A DNA stretch of 64,000 nucleotides from Pseudomonas siliginis (GCF_019145195.1 NZ_JAHSTW010000009.1:186001-250000); one strand, 5' to 3'. Shown: positions 1 through 9,020, numbered from the stretch's first letter. Numbers and translations: made by a program. Notes: a model not told the origin generated them from the sequence alone.

Positions 1-1
1 T

Positions 2-259
2 CAGTTGATTCCACTGGGCGTGGTCGAGGTGCCGGCGGACAAGGCGCTGGAGTTCTGGACCAAGGCTGACGGCTGGTCGGGGCCGGTGTCATTGGGCTTG
101 GTCAAGCCGGGGCAGGCGTTGTCGGTGCCGCTGGACAAACTGCCGCCGTTGCAGCCGAACCAGCTGTTTGAGCTGACGCTGGAAGGCGCCAACGGCTCAC
201 CGATCGGCAAACCGACCGGGCCGATTCAGGCGATCGGGCGTGCGGTGAAGGTGCTCTGA
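2..259 (+). CDS. Anti-sigma factor, RskA-type, C-terminal part (partial)
   Basis: The reading frame is open from the window edge, so only the last ~85 residues are visible. The segment reads like the periplasmic RskA (anti-sigma-K) domain: a PGQALSVPLDKLPPL stretch, an ELTLEGANGSPIGKPTGPI stretch close to the family's GGSPTGxPTGP signature, and a short hydrophobic end. Such proteins hold an ECF sigma factor inactive at the inner membrane. The sigma gene would be expected upstream, outside the window. Family assignment rests on this signature only. Confidence 0.6.
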   Translation, partial: QLIPLGVVEVPADKALEFWTKADGWSGPVSLGLVKPGQALSVPLDKLPPLQPNQLFELTLEGANGSPIGKPTGPIQAIGRAVKVL

Positions 260-391
260 GGCTCTGCTACGCGGTTGTCCGCAACCATCATCGACGTCGA
301 TGTTCACCATCACGGCAATGAAGTTCTCATAAAAAATTCCGGGCGTAACATCAGCTCCATACCAACCAACAACACCCCGGAGCACACCATC

Positions 392-793
392 ATGAAACGC
401 CAGACTCTTCTCAGCATCGCTTTCTCGGTTTTCGCAGTTAACGCTTTCGCCGCCACCCCGGCGCACACCATGATCGCCGAAGGCGGTTCGGACAAGCTGA
501 TCGAAAGCCGTCTGGCCGAAGGTGGTTCCGATCGTCTGATCGAACGCCGCGTTGCCGAAGGTGGTTCGGATCGTCTGATCGAACGCCGCGTTGCCGAAGG
601 TGGTTCGGATCGTCTGATCGAACGCCGTGTTGCCGAAGGTGGTTCGGATCGTCTGATCGAACGCCGCGTTGCTGAAGGTGGTTCGGATCGTCTGATCGAA
701 CGCCGCGTTGCTGAAGGTGGTTCGGATCGTCTGATCGAACGCCGCGTTGCTGAAGGTGGTTCGGATCGTCTGATCGAACGCCGTGTTGCCTGA
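392..793 (+). CDS. Exported protein built of eight 13-residue tandem repeats
   Basis: This is a 133-residue protein starting at the ATG preceded by a CGGAG ribosome site about ten bases upstream. Residues 1-21 form a signal peptide ending AFA-AT. After a short linker the whole mature protein is eight copies of AEGGSDRLIERRV, the first divergent (KLIESRL) and the other seven identical in protein. Each unit mixes a GGSD turn with an alternating Leu/Ile and Arg/Glu stretch, so the chain is strongly charged. I recall similar short AEGG-repeat proteins in other pseudomonads with no established function. A rho-independent terminator follows directly, so it is probably monocistronic. No catalytic motif is visible; a periplasmic structural or binding role is only a guess. 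Confidence 0.8.
   Translation: MKRQTLLSIAFSVFAVNAFAATPAHTMIAEGGSDKLIESRLAEGGSDRLIERRVAEGGSDRLIERRVAEGGSDRLIERRVAEGGSDRLIERRVAEGGSDRLIERRVAEGGSDRLIERRVAEGGSDRLIERRVA
476..787 (+). repeat. 39-bp tandem repeat, eight units
   Basis: Eight direct 39-bp units lie in frame inside the exported repeat protein. Units 2-8 differ at only a few synonymous positions (gccgaa/gctgaa, cgccgc/cgccgt), pointing to recent expansion or homogenisation by slippage or unequal exchange. Because 39 is a multiple of three, the array also stays open in reverse frames, which creates spurious antisense ORFs. Confidence 0.95.
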
Positions 794-822
794 TGCATGA
801 CTGCAAGCGCAACACCGCAGAG

Positions 823-850
823 AAACCCGGCTCCCGCAGCCGGGTTTTTT
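823..850 (+). terminator. Rho-independent terminator after the repeat-protein gene
   Basis: AACCCGGCT and AGCCGGGTT pair around a CCCGC loop and are followed by a run of T. The hairpin begins about 30 bases after the stop codon of the repeat protein. Confidence 0.85.
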
Positions 851-863
851 ATGTCTGCGTGTT

Positions 864-1946
864 TTATCCGGCCTTGGCCATGCAGCGCTTGTAGCGCTCG
901 TCCACGCGCTTGGCGAACCAGGCAGTGGTGAGTTTGCGGGTGATCTTCGGACTCTGCAGCACAATCCCCGGCAATACCGCGCGCGGTAAAGCCTTGCCTT
1001 CGGCCCGCTCCGCCAGTTCGAACACGCGCTGATAGAGTTTGCTCTCTTCGAATTCCAGGGTTTTGCCCTTCTCCAGTTGATCGCGAATCGTCGGGTTGCG
1101 CATGCCCAGCGACTTGCCGAGGGTGCGCACCGCCAGTTCGGTACTGCCGGGCATGATCGAGTCGTAGCGAATCAGGTCGCCGTCCAGGGTCAGCGGGATG
1201 CCGGAAGCGCGGCTGACCGCATTCTGAAACGCGGCATTGCGACTGGCGTACCAGCCGGCGTTGAAATCGGCGAAGCGATACAGCGGCTCGCGGTAATTCA
1301 CCGGATAGCCGAGCAAATGGGCGATGCCGAAATACATGCCGCCGCGCCGGCTGAACACTTCACGGCGGATCGTGCCGTCCACCGGGTACGGGTAATCCTT
1401 GGCGTGCTCCTCGGCGAATTCGATGCTGACCTGCATCGGCCCGCCGGTGTGCACCGGGTTGAAGCCGCCGAACAGCGTACGGCCCATCGGCACCATGCCG
1501 ATGAAGTCGTCGAATATCGCGCTCAGCTCTTTTTCACTGCGCGCCGCATTCAGGCGTTCGCTGTAGGTCTTGCCGTTGGGCGAGCGCACTTGCAAAGCGC
1601 CGCTGACCAGCAGGCTGGGGATGTGCACCTTGGCGGCGCGGCGGTCGATTTCGTCGCGGGCGATCTTGCCCAGGCCGGGCACCGTCGGGTCAGCCTGGAA
1701 AGTCGATTCCTGCTCGGCCACGGCCAGTACCGAACACAGATTTTGGGTGGTGGTGTTGATGCCTTGCGCGGCGAACGCGGCGTGGATGTCCGTGGCCCAA
1801 CCCTGACGGTCGGCAGTTTTTGCCGGCAACAGCCGAACAATTTCCGCCTTCACTTCGGCCGGCGGACGCGGCGCCGGTTCGTTGCTGCGCTGGCTGGCGC
1901 AACCGGCGAGCAGCAGCATGGCGCCGAGAGTAATGAGTAATCGCAT
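864..1946 (-). CDS. DUF1615-type lipoprotein
   Basis: This is a 360-residue lipoprotein. The chosen start gives MRLLITLGAMLLLAGC, a signal sequence with a good LAGC lipobox, so Cys16 would be lipidated; the longer upstream reading frame runs through a REP element and is not used. The body resembles the DUF1615 family, conserved in Gram-negative bacteria without a known biochemical role. The segment LCSVLAVAEQESTFQADP looks like the Glu-containing start of a lysozyme-like fold, so a cell-wall lytic role is conceivable but not shown. It stands alone on the minus strand. Confidence 0.82.
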   Translation of the reverse strand: MRLLITLGAMLLLAGCASQRSNEPAPRPPAEVKAEIVRLLPAKTADRQGWATDIHAAFAAQGINTTTQNLCSVLAVAEQESTFQADPTVPGLGKIARDEIDRRAAKVHIPSLLVSGALQVRSPNGKTYSERLNAARSEKELSAIFDDFIGMVPMGRTLFGGFNPVHTGGPMQVSIEFAEEHAKDYPYPVDGTIRREVFSRRGGMYFGIAHLLGYPVNYREPLYRFADFNAGWYASRNAAFQNAVSRASGIPLTLDGDLIRYDSIMPGSTELAVRTLGKSLGMRNPTIRDQLEKGKTLEFEESKLYQRVFELAERAEGKALPRAVLPGIVLQSPKITRKLTTAWFAKRVDERYKRCMAKAG

Positions 1947-1989
1947 GTTGCTCCATCCAATCAAATTAGCCTCAACACCATACACAACC

Positions 1990-2090
1990 CCCGTAGAAGC
2001 TGCCGCAGGCTGCGATCTTTTGATCTTGATGTTGACCTTGATCTGCAAAAAGCAAGATCAAAAGATCGCAGCCTGCGGCAGCTCCTACGG
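1990..2090. repeat. REP-type inverted repeat (GAGCTGCCGCAGGCTGCGA class)
   Basis: Two arms of ~37 bases, at 1990-2026 and 2053-2090, are near-perfect reverse complements carrying GCTGCCGCAGGCTGCGATC and its partner. It lies between the divergent lipoprotein and TonB-receptor genes. A second, more decayed copy is at 54223-54312. Confidence 0.85.
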
Positions 2091-2212
2091 ATGACAAACT
2101 GATTGCAAAACGTTACTGCGAAACCCTATCATTCGCGCCTGGAGTCGCATTAGCGCAAGGAGTTCCGCGCCGCCCTTATTTTTCTTTGGCCGCTCGCCTC
2201 CAGGTATCCGAC

Positions 2213-4417
2213 ATGCCCGCTTCAGCTCGACTCGGCGCTCCATTTCGCCCGACTTTGCTCGCCCTGCTGTGCTCCCTGACCGTCACCGCTCACGCTGCTG
2301 AAGACAACAGCAAAGAACTGGTGCTCGACGACGTCAACGTCAATGCCCAAGCCCCTGCACCCAACGCCCTGCCCCCGGTCTACGCTGGCGGTCAGGTTGC
2401 GCGCGGCGGCCAGTTGGGCGTGCTCGGCAATCAGGACATGATGGATGTGCCGTTCAGCGCGGCGTCCTACACCGAGCAACTGATCCAGGATCAGCAGGCG
2501 GAAAACGTCGCCGATGTACTGCTCAACGATTCCTCGGTGCGGCAGGCCTCGGGCTTCTCCAACCAGGCGCAGGTCTTCATGATTCGCGGCCTGCCGCTCA
2601 ATGGCGATGATATTTCCTATAACGGCCTGTACGGCGTATTGCCCCGGCAGATCATTTCCACCGATGCGCTGGAGCGCGTGGAAGTGTTCAAAGGCCCCAA
2701 CGCTTTCATCAACGGCGTAACCCCGACCGGTTCCGGCATCGGCGGCGGCGTCAACCTGCAACCCAAACGCGCGGGCGATGTGCCGCTGCGCCGTTACACC
2801 ACCGACATCAACAGCGAAGGCCGCATCGGTCATCACTTCGATATTGGCCAGCGTTTCGGTGAAGACAACCGCTTCGGCGCGCGGGTCAACCTGTCGCAGC
2901 GCGAAGGCGACACCGGCATCGATCACGAGAACCAGCGCTCGAAACTGTTCGCCATCGGCCTGGATTATCGCGGCGATGCGCTGCGGGTGTCCGGTGACTT
3001 TGCCTATCAGAAGGAACGCGTCAACGGTGGCCGCAGCTCGGTCAACCTCGGCACCGCCACGCACATCCCGGACGCGCCATCGGCGGACACCAACTACGCG
3101 CCGAAATGGGGTTACACCGACATCGAAGACACCTTCGGCATGCTCCGTGCCGAATACGACCTCAATGACAACTGGACTGCCTACGCCGCCGGTGGCGCCA
3201 AGCACAGCCGTGAAGTCGGCCGGTACAACTCGACCACGCTGGTCGGCAACAGCGGCGCGTCGTTCACCACCGGCTCGTTCGTACCGCATGATGAGGACAA
3301 CACCAGCGTCATGGCCGGTCTCAACGGCAAATTCAACACTGGCCCGGTCAGCCACAAGCTGAATTTCGGCCTGACCGGGATCTGGGCCGAGCAGCGCAGT
3401 GCCTATGACTTCGACCTGACCCGCTACTCGAACAACATCTATCACCCGATCACTACCCCAGCGCCGGTAGGCAACTTCGCCGGTGGCGATCTCAACGATC
3501 CGGGCATCGTCGGCAAGACCTTCAACCGCAGCGTGGCAATTTCCGACACCCTCGGTTTCTTCGATGATCGCCTGCTGGTCACGGCCGGTCTGCGTCGTCA
3601 GCAACTGGTGGTGCAGGGTTACAGCTACGCCAGCTACGGCAGCGGCCCGCGTTCGTCGAGCTACGACGAATCGATCACCACGCCGGTGTACGGCATCGTG
3701 TTCAAGCCGTGGGAGCATGTGTCGTTCTACGCCAACCATATCGAAGGCCTGGCCCAAGGGCCGACTTCGCCGACCAGCTCTGGCGGTTTCCGCGTGACCA
3801 ACGGCAACGAGGTTTACGCACCGAAGCGCTCCAAGCAGACCGAGCTGGGCGTTAAGGTCGACATGGGCACCTACGGCGCGAGCCTGGGCGTTTATCGCAT
3901 CGAACAGCCAAGCGACGGCTACTGCGAAATCAACAGCGCTACCACTTGCACCTACGTGCGCGAAGGCGAGCAGATCAACAAAGGCGTGGAGATGAACGTC
4001 TTCGGCGAGCCGATCGACGGCCTGCGCCTGATCAGCGGCCTGACCCTGATGGACACCGAACTGAAAAACACCCTCAACGGCGCCAACGACGGTAACCACG
4101 CCATCGGCGTGCCGACCTTCCAGTTCAACGCTGGCGTGGATTGGGACGTGCCGGGCCTGCAAGGCGTTGCGCTGAATGCGCGGATGCTGCGCACCGGTGG
4201 GCAATACGCCGACGCGGCGAACAACCTCAGCCTGCCGACCTGGAACCGCTTCGACGCGGGCGCGCGCTATGCGTTCAAGGTGTCGGAGAAGGACGTGACC
4301 GTGCGGTTCGGCGTCGAGAACGTGGCGAACAAGAAATACTGGGAATCAGCTCAGGGCGGTTACCTGACCCAGGGTGAACCGCGGGTGGCGAAGTTGTCGG
4401 GGACGATCGACTTCTAA
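2213..4417 (+). CDS. TonB-dependent siderophore receptor
   Basis: This is a 734-residue outer-membrane receptor. The start at 2213 gives a signal peptide ending AHA-AE. The plug domain follows (VADVLLNDSSVRQ, FMIRGLPL, ERVEVFKGPNAF, GSGIGGGVNLQPKR), then a 22-strand barrel ending in LSGTIDF with a C-terminal Phe, as needed for barrel assembly. There is no N-terminal STN signalling domain, so it is a plain importer and does not signal to a sigma factor. The plug and barrel style is that of ferric-siderophore receptors; the ligand (ferrichrome- or hydroxamate-like) cannot be fixed from sequence. I saw no convincing Fur box upstream. A strong terminator follows. Confidence 0.9.
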   Translation: MPASARLGAPFRPTLLALLCSLTVTAHAAEDNSKELVLDDVNVNAQAPAPNALPPVYAGGQVARGGQLGVLGNQDMMDVPFSAASYTEQLIQDQQAENVADVLLNDSSVRQASGFSNQAQVFMIRGLPLNGDDISYNGLYGVLPRQIISTDALERVEVFKGPNAFINGVTPTGSGIGGGVNLQPKRAGDVPLRRYTTDINSEGRIGHHFDIGQRFGEDNRFGARVNLSQREGDTGIDHENQRSKLFAIGLDYRGDALRVSGDFAYQKERVNGGRSSVNLGTATHIPDAPSADTNYAPKWGYTDIEDTFGMLRAEYDLNDNWTAYAAGGAKHSREVGRYNSTTLVGNSGASFTTGSFVPHDEDNTSVMAGLNGKFNTGPVSHKLNFGLTGIWAEQRSAYDFDLTRYSNNIYHPITTPAPVGNFAGGDLNDPGIVGKTFNRSVAISDTLGFFDDRLLVTAGLRRQQLVVQGYSYASYGSGPRSSSYDESITTPVYGIVFKPWEHVSFYANHIEGLAQGPTSPTSSGGFRVTNGNEVYAPKRSKQTELGVKVDMGTYGASLGVYRIEQPSDGYCEINSATTCTYVREGEQINKGVEMNVFGEPIDGLRLISGLTLMDTELKNTLNGANDGNHAIGVPTFQFNAGVDWDVPGLQGVALNARMLRTGGQYADAANNLSLPTWNRFDAGARYAFKVSEKDVTVRFGVENVANKKYWESAQGGYLTQGEPRVAKLSGTIDF

Positions 4418-4432
4418 GCGTCATCGCGTCGT

Positions 4433-4471
4433 AAAAAAGGCCCCGCAGCTTCATGGTTGCGGGGCCTTTTT
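4433..4471. terminator. Bidirectional-looking terminator after the TonB receptor
   Basis: AAAAAAGGCCCCGC and GCGGGGCCTTTTT pair around a short loop, with A and T runs on both sides. Confidence 0.9.
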
Positions 4472-4490
4472 GGGTTTTGTGGTGCTTGAT

Positions 4491-4569
4491 CCGGCCTCTT
4501 CGCGAGCAGGCTCGCTCCCACACTGGAATGCGTTCCCTGTGGGAGCGAGCCTGCTCGCGAAGAGGCCGG
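4491..4569. repeat. Paired REP (GAGCGAGCCTGCTCGCGAA class)
   Basis: Two inverted copies of the GAGCGAGCCTGCTCGCGAA palindrome face each other across ~25 bases, and the symmetry extends into flanking GGCCTCTT/AAGAGGCC. It sits between the TonB-receptor terminator and the monooxygenase. Confidence 0.9.
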
Positions 4570-4619
4570 AACTGGCGACCTGATCCATACTTGCTGCACA
4601 GCCACAGGAGGACAGCCCC

Positions 4620-6147
4620 ATGAACCGCAGCGACGTGCTGATCATCGGCGCCGGCCCGACCGGTCTGGTCCTGGCGCTGTGGCTGAGCAAACTCGGCGTG
4701 CGCGTGCGCATCATCGACAAGACCTCGGCGCCAGGCACCACTTCCCGCGCTCTGGCCGTGCAGGCACGCACCCTTGAGCTGTATCGCCAACTCGACCTCG
4801 CCGACACCATCGTGCGTCGCGGCCATCAGGTCGCTGCGGCGAATTTCTGGGTCAACGGCAAACCGGTCGCGCAGTTGCCCCTCAAGCGCATCGGCGAAGG
4901 CCTGACGCCCTACGCGTTTGTCGAGATTTTCCCGCAGGACGAGCACGAACGGCTGTTGCTCGAGCGCCTCGAAGATTACGGCGTCAGTGTGGAGCGCAAT
5001 ACCGCACTGGACAGCTTCGAGGAAACCGGCGACACCCTCACCGCCCACCTGCGCCTGCCCGATGGCCGGCAGGAAGTTTGTCAGGCCTGCTATCTGGCCG
5101 GTTGCGACGGCGCCCGTTCGGTGGTGCGCAAAGCCCTCGACACCGACTTCCCCGGCGGCACCTATCAGCAGATTTTCTACGTCGCCGATATCACGGCCAG
5201 CGGCCCGGCGCTCAATGGCGAGTTGCATCTGGACCTGGACCAAGCGGATTTTCTCGCGGTGTTTCCACTGGCCGGCGAAGGCCGCGCGCGACTGATCGGC
5301 ACGGTGCGTGACGAACGCGCCGAGCGTGCCGAAACCCTGCAATTTGCCGACGTCAGCAGCCGCGCCATCGAACACCTGAAAGTGCATATCGAAGACGTGC
5401 ACTGGTTCTCCACCTACCGCGTGCATCACCGCGTGGCCGAGCACTTTCGCAACGGCCGGGCGTTTCTGCTCGGCGATGCCGCCCATGTACACAGTCCGGC
5501 CGGTGGCCAAGGCATGAACACGGGCATTGGCGATGCAATCAATCTGGCCTGGAAGCTCGCCGCCGTGCTCAGCGGTGGTGCCGAACCGAAACTGCTCGAC
5601 ACCTACGAAACCGAGCGCATCGCCTTCGCTCGCCGACTGGTCTCCACCACCGACAAGGTCTTCAGTTTCGTCACCGCGCAGGGTCGTATGGCCGATCTGC
5701 TACGGATGCGTGTGGCGCCGTTTCTGCTGCCGAAAATGGCCGGGTTCGAAGCCAGCCGCGAATTCCTGTTTCGCACGGTCTCGCAAGTCACCCTCAACTA
5801 TCGCGGCATGCCACTGAGCCAGTGGTGAAGCCGGCCACGTGCACGGCGGCGACCGCTTGCCGTGGGCGCATGATGGCGAAGGAGATAATTTCGAGCCGCT
5901 ACGGCAGCCGTGCTGGCAGGTGCATGTGTACGGCGACACCAGCGACGAGATGATCGCCTGGTGCGCCGAACACCACTTGCCGCTGCACGTCTTCGACTGG
6001 CGCCCGGCGTTTGAAACGGCGGGATTGGGGCGCAACGGATTTTATCTGTTGCGGCCGGATACCTATGTGGCGATTGCCGATAGCAGCGCCGATCCGAAGG
6101 TGATCGAACGCTACTTCCGCGATCACGGGATCCGTCCTTTTCAGTGA
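4620..6147 (+). pseudogene. FAD-dependent aromatic monooxygenase, interrupted by a frameshift near 5823
   Basis: Two adjacent frames together make one ~508-residue flavoprotein monooxygenase of the PheA/MhpA-like class. The first (4620-5828, 402 residues) has the FAD-binding GAGPTGL motif near residue 11, the CDGARS motif, and the second FAD motif FLLGDAAHVHSPAGGQGMN. It stops at TGG TGA. The second frame (to 6147) carries the thioredoxin-like C-terminal domain (WQVHVYGDTSD...LRPDTYVAIAD). Removing one T at 5823 joins them as MPLSQ-GEAGHVHGG, the expected family sequence. The catalytic core is intact, so a truncated protein may be made, but the C-terminal domain is lost unless the base is a sequencing error. 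Confidence 0.8.
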
Positions 6148-6269
6148 CCTTCACACTTCGTTGGCCAGCCATTCGTCGGAAAGACCTGAACACCTGTCAA
6201 CTCTGACAGTAGACGCATTGCGCAGCGCCACCTCTAATCATTGCTTACCGTTTTCAAGGAGCAATCAAG

Positions 6270-6713
6270 ATGGAACTGTCCACCGCAGACCAAGTGCAAG
6301 ACATAGAGGTCACTGGAACATTAAACGCACTGTTCGAAGTCGCCGACCACCAACCTTTAAATGCTGCTTTGATCGAGTTGCGTTCAACCCAGCGGGTAAA
6401 ATATGAGTTCCGAGGGAGAACGGAGGCCAACGACAGGTCTTTTATATTTCAAATTTTCAGCGATCTGGAAGATGGAACATATGAAATACCTTCGACCTAC
6501 TACCAGTACGCCGCATTCTACTTTGCAAATCATGCAGGTTGGACGTACGCATCGCCCAATCAATCAATCTTGCATCTAACGATTTCTGAAAATAAAACTC
6601 GTTTCAGTGGAGTAATCAAAGCTGATTTCGATCCAATCGAACACAAAATTGGTGCTTCAACGCTGCATGTCACTGCGTCGCTAGGTGTCAAACTCAGCAA
6701 AGCTCTTTTCTGA
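6270..6713 (+). CDS. Hypothetical protein, AT-richer than its neighbours
   Basis: This is a 147-residue protein with a clear ribosome site (AAGGAG at ~6257) ahead of its ATG. It has no signal peptide and no membrane segment. The sequence looks beta-rich with many aromatic residues (STYYQYAAFYFANHAGWTY) and ends in a VTASLGVKLSK stretch. Codon use and base composition are visibly less GC-rich than in surrounding genes, which suggests recent acquisition. I do not recognise the family. It stands alone between the broken monooxygenase and hemB. Confidence 0.7.
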   Translation: MELSTADQVQDIEVTGTLNALFEVADHQPLNAALIELRSTQRVKYEFRGRTEANDRSFIFQIFSDLEDGTYEIPSTYYQYAAFYFANHAGWTYASPNQSILHLTISENKTRFSGVIKADFDPIEHKIGASTLHVTASLGVKLSKALF

Positions 6714-6809
6714 TAAAAATCGAATCATGGAGACGATCGCAACCTGACGCCTCTGCCTACAAGGAGCAACCATTCCATATAGGCAATGCTGCAAGTTGCG
6801 ATTCCTTTC

Positions 6810-7784
6810 TCAGATCCCCGCCAACGCCAGATCCATCGCAAAGTAAGTGAAGATCAGATCCGCCCCGGCACGCTTGATCGCGCCAAGGCTTTCGCGGACC
6901 ACGCGATCCTCATCGATCGCGCCGGCCTGGGCGCCGAATTTGATCATCGCGTATTCGCCGCTGACCTGATACGCCGCCAGTGGCAGGTTCGAGGCCTGGC
7001 GGATGTCGCGGATGATGTCGAGGTAGGCGCCGGCCGGTTTGACCATCAGCGCATCGGCACCTTCCTGCTCATCGAGCAGCGATTCGCGCAGGGCTTCGCG
7101 GCGGTTCATCGGGTTCATCTGATAGCTTTTGCGATCGCCCTTGAGCGCGCTGCCGCCAGCCTCGCGGAACGGGCCGTAGAGTGCCGAAGCGAATTTGGTC
7201 GAGTAGGCCATGATCGGAATCTGCGTGAAGCCGGCGGCGTCGAGCGCCTGGCGAATCGCGCGCACCTGGCCGTCCATTGCTGCCGACGGTGCGATCACGT
7301 CAGCCCCGGCGCGGGCGGCCGCTACGGCTTGTTTGCCAAGGTTGATCAGAGTCTGGTCGTTGTCGACTTCGTGGTTGTGCATCACGCCGCAATGGCCGTG
7401 ATCGGTGTATTCGCAGAAGCAGGTGTCGGACATCACGATCATTTCCGGCACGGCGTCCTTGGCAATGCGCGACATGCGCGACACCAGACCGTCTTCGCGC
7501 CAGGTGTCGCTGCCGTTGGCATCGAGATGATGGGACACGCCAAAAGTCATCACCGACTTGATGCCGGCACGGGCATAGCGCTCGATTTCGCTGGCCAGTT
7601 TGCGCTCGGGAATGCGCTGCACGCCGGGCATGCTGGTGATCGGCACGAAGTCGTCGATGTCTTCCTCGACGAAGATCGGCAGGACCAGATCGTTCAGGCT
7701 GAACTCGGTTTCCTGGAACAGACTGCGCAGGCTCGCATTGCGGCGCAGACGGCGGGGACGTGCTTCGGGGAACTGACTGGACAT
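6810..7784 (-). CDS. hemB: Delta-aminolevulinic acid dehydratase, zinc type (porphobilinogen synthase)
   Basis: This 324-residue enzyme condenses two 5-aminolevulinate molecules to porphobilinogen in tetrapyrrole synthesis. The Schiff-base lysines are visible: K249 in MVKPAGAYLD and K197 in YSTKFAS. It carries the zinc-cysteine cluster SDTCFCEYTDHGHCG (C122, C124, C132) and is close to E. coli HemB throughout. The housekeeping pseudomonad HemB as I know it lacks these cysteines (magnesium type, ITDVALDPF). This is therefore probably a second, zinc-dependent isoenzyme or a horizontally gained copy. It is monocistronic; no riboswitch or operator was seen. Confidence 0.93.
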   Translation of the reverse strand: MSSQFPEARPRRLRRNASLRSLFQETEFSLNDLVLPIFVEEDIDDFVPITSMPGVQRIPERKLASEIERYARAGIKSVMTFGVSHHLDANGSDTWREDGLVSRMSRIAKDAVPEMIVMSDTCFCEYTDHGHCGVMHNHEVDNDQTLINLGKQAVAAARAGADVIAPSAAMDGQVRAIRQALDAAGFTQIPIMAYSTKFASALYGPFREAGGSALKGDRKSYQMNPMNRREALRESLLDEQEGADALMVKPAGAYLDIIRDIRQASNLPLAAYQVSGEYAMIKFGAQAGAIDEDRVVRESLGAIKRAGADLIFTYFAMDLALAGI

Positions 7785-7924
7785 GGGGCCTTTCCTGAAA
7801 ACAGCGGATGAGACGAAAGTCGTAGGGGGCGAAGCTTATGCCTTGCGGCGGGTGCGGGACAAACCTGGATCAATCAAGAGAGCGTTACCGGGCTTGTAAT
7901 AATCTTGCATGTACATTTCAAATT

Positions 7925-8020
7925 CCTGTGGGAGCTGGCTTGCCAGCGATGGCGGCAGGTCAGTCACCAATGATGTTGACTGTGCTGGCTTCATCGCTGG
8001 CAAGCCAGCTCCCACAGGGG
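7925..8020. repeat. Paired REP (GAGCTGGCTTGCCAGCGAT class)
   Basis: Two inverted copies of GAGCTGGCTTGCCAGCGAT, each bordered by TGTGG/CCACA, sit between hemB and the glutathione transferase gene. Confidence 0.88.
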
Positions 8021-8039
8021 GCATGTGTACAACTGAAAG

Positions 8040-8738
8040 TCAGGATGGGATGGTCAGGCCACGAATGACCGCCGGGCGAGCAAGAAACCGCTCCAGCACC
8101 CGTGTGACATTGGGGAAATTCTCAATCCCGACCAGATCCCCCGCCTCATAAAACCCGAGCAGATTGCGCACCCACGGGAACGTGGCGATGTCAGCGATGG
8201 TGTAACGCTCGCCCATGATCCAGTCGCGGCCTTCGAGGCGGGTGTTGAGCACGTTCAGCAGGCGTTTGCTCTCCTCGACATACCGATCGCGTGGACGCTT
8301 GTCCTCGTAATCCTTGCCGGCAAATTTGTTGAAGAAACCGAGCTGGCCGAACATCGGGCCAATGCCGCCCATCTGCCACATCAGCCATTGGATGGTCTCG
8401 TAGCGCAGCGCGCCTTCTTGAGCGAGCAACTGACCGCTCTTGTCGGCCAGATAAATCAGGATCGCGCCGGATTCGAACAGCGGCAGCGGTTTATCTTCCG
8501 GGCCATGCGGGTCGAGGATCGCCGGGATCTTGTTGTTCGGGTTCAGCGAGAGAAATTCCGCCGAGGTCTGGTCGTTGGTGTCGAAACCGACACGGTGCGG
8601 CTCGTACGGCAGGCCAATCTCTTCGAGCATGATCGACACTTTGACGCCGTTGGGGGTCGGCAGGGAGTAGAGCTGAATCCAGTCCGGGTACTGCGCCGGC
8701 CATTTCTGAGTAATCGGGAATGCAGACAGATCGGTCAT
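8040..8738 (-). CDS. Glutathione S-transferase family protein (YfcG/Ure2p-like)
   Basis: This is a 232-residue cytosolic GST. The N-terminal thioredoxin-like half has LYSLPTPNGVKVSIMLEEIGLPYE with the TPNG turn typical of YfcG-type enzymes, then NPNNKIPAI and the ESGAI glutathione-binding motif. The C-terminal helical half has the GERYTIADIATFPW signature. YfcG-type proteins act as glutathione-dependent disulfide-bond oxidoreductases. The start at 8738 (MTDLSAF) has a GGA about eight bases upstream; an ATG three codons earlier is possible. It is monocistronic between REP elements. Confidence 0.88.
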   Translation of the reverse strand: MTDLSAFPITQKWPAQYPDWIQLYSLPTPNGVKVSIMLEEIGLPYEPHRVGFDTNDQTSAEFLSLNPNNKIPAILDPHGPEDKPLPLFESGAILIYLADKSGQLLAQEGALRYETIQWLMWQMGGIGPMFGQLGFFNKFAGKDYEDKRPRDRYVEESKRLLNVLNTRLEGRDWIMGERYTIADIATFPWVRNLLGFYEAGDLVGIENFPNVTRVLERFLARPAVIRGLTIPS

Positions 8739-9020
8739 TGGAAGCATCCAGTCACAAATTGAAAACCGATCATAAAGTAGGCCTGCCGCTGCGCCTACAC
8801 GAACCGTAACATCCTGTCGCTAACCTGCCTGCATGCCCGCAAAGGTTGCCGCTAGAGTGCTGCGCACTGGCCTGGAACGAACCAAACGGCGTTACAGGAC
8901 TCAGAGTTATGCCTTTCTCGCAGAGGAAGCTGTTCACGACAGGGAAACACCCGGTGCTGGGAGCCCGCGGTGCCAAGGTTTGTCAGCCTTAACCGATTTT
9001 GCTGAAGAACCCTCGAATTG

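Noticed and set aside
476..787. CRISPR-like appearance of the tandem array
   Set aside because: The units are directly adjacent, in frame and without unique spacers; no cas genes nearby.
197..964. Long minus-strand reading frames across the 39-bp repeats
   Set aside because: They are open only because the repeat unit is a multiple of three; no ribosome site or recognisable protein, and the plus-strand frame has a signal peptide.
2091..2212. Fur box upstream of the first TonB receptor
   Set aside because: No stretch approached the GATAATGATAATCATTATC consensus well enough.
2222..4204. 660-codon antisense frame to the TonB receptor
   Set aside because: GC-rich shadow of a clear receptor gene; composition and content do not resemble a protein family.
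5839..6147. Separate 102-residue gene after the monooxygenase
   Set aside because: It is the missing C-terminal domain of the frameshifted monooxygenase, not an independent gene.
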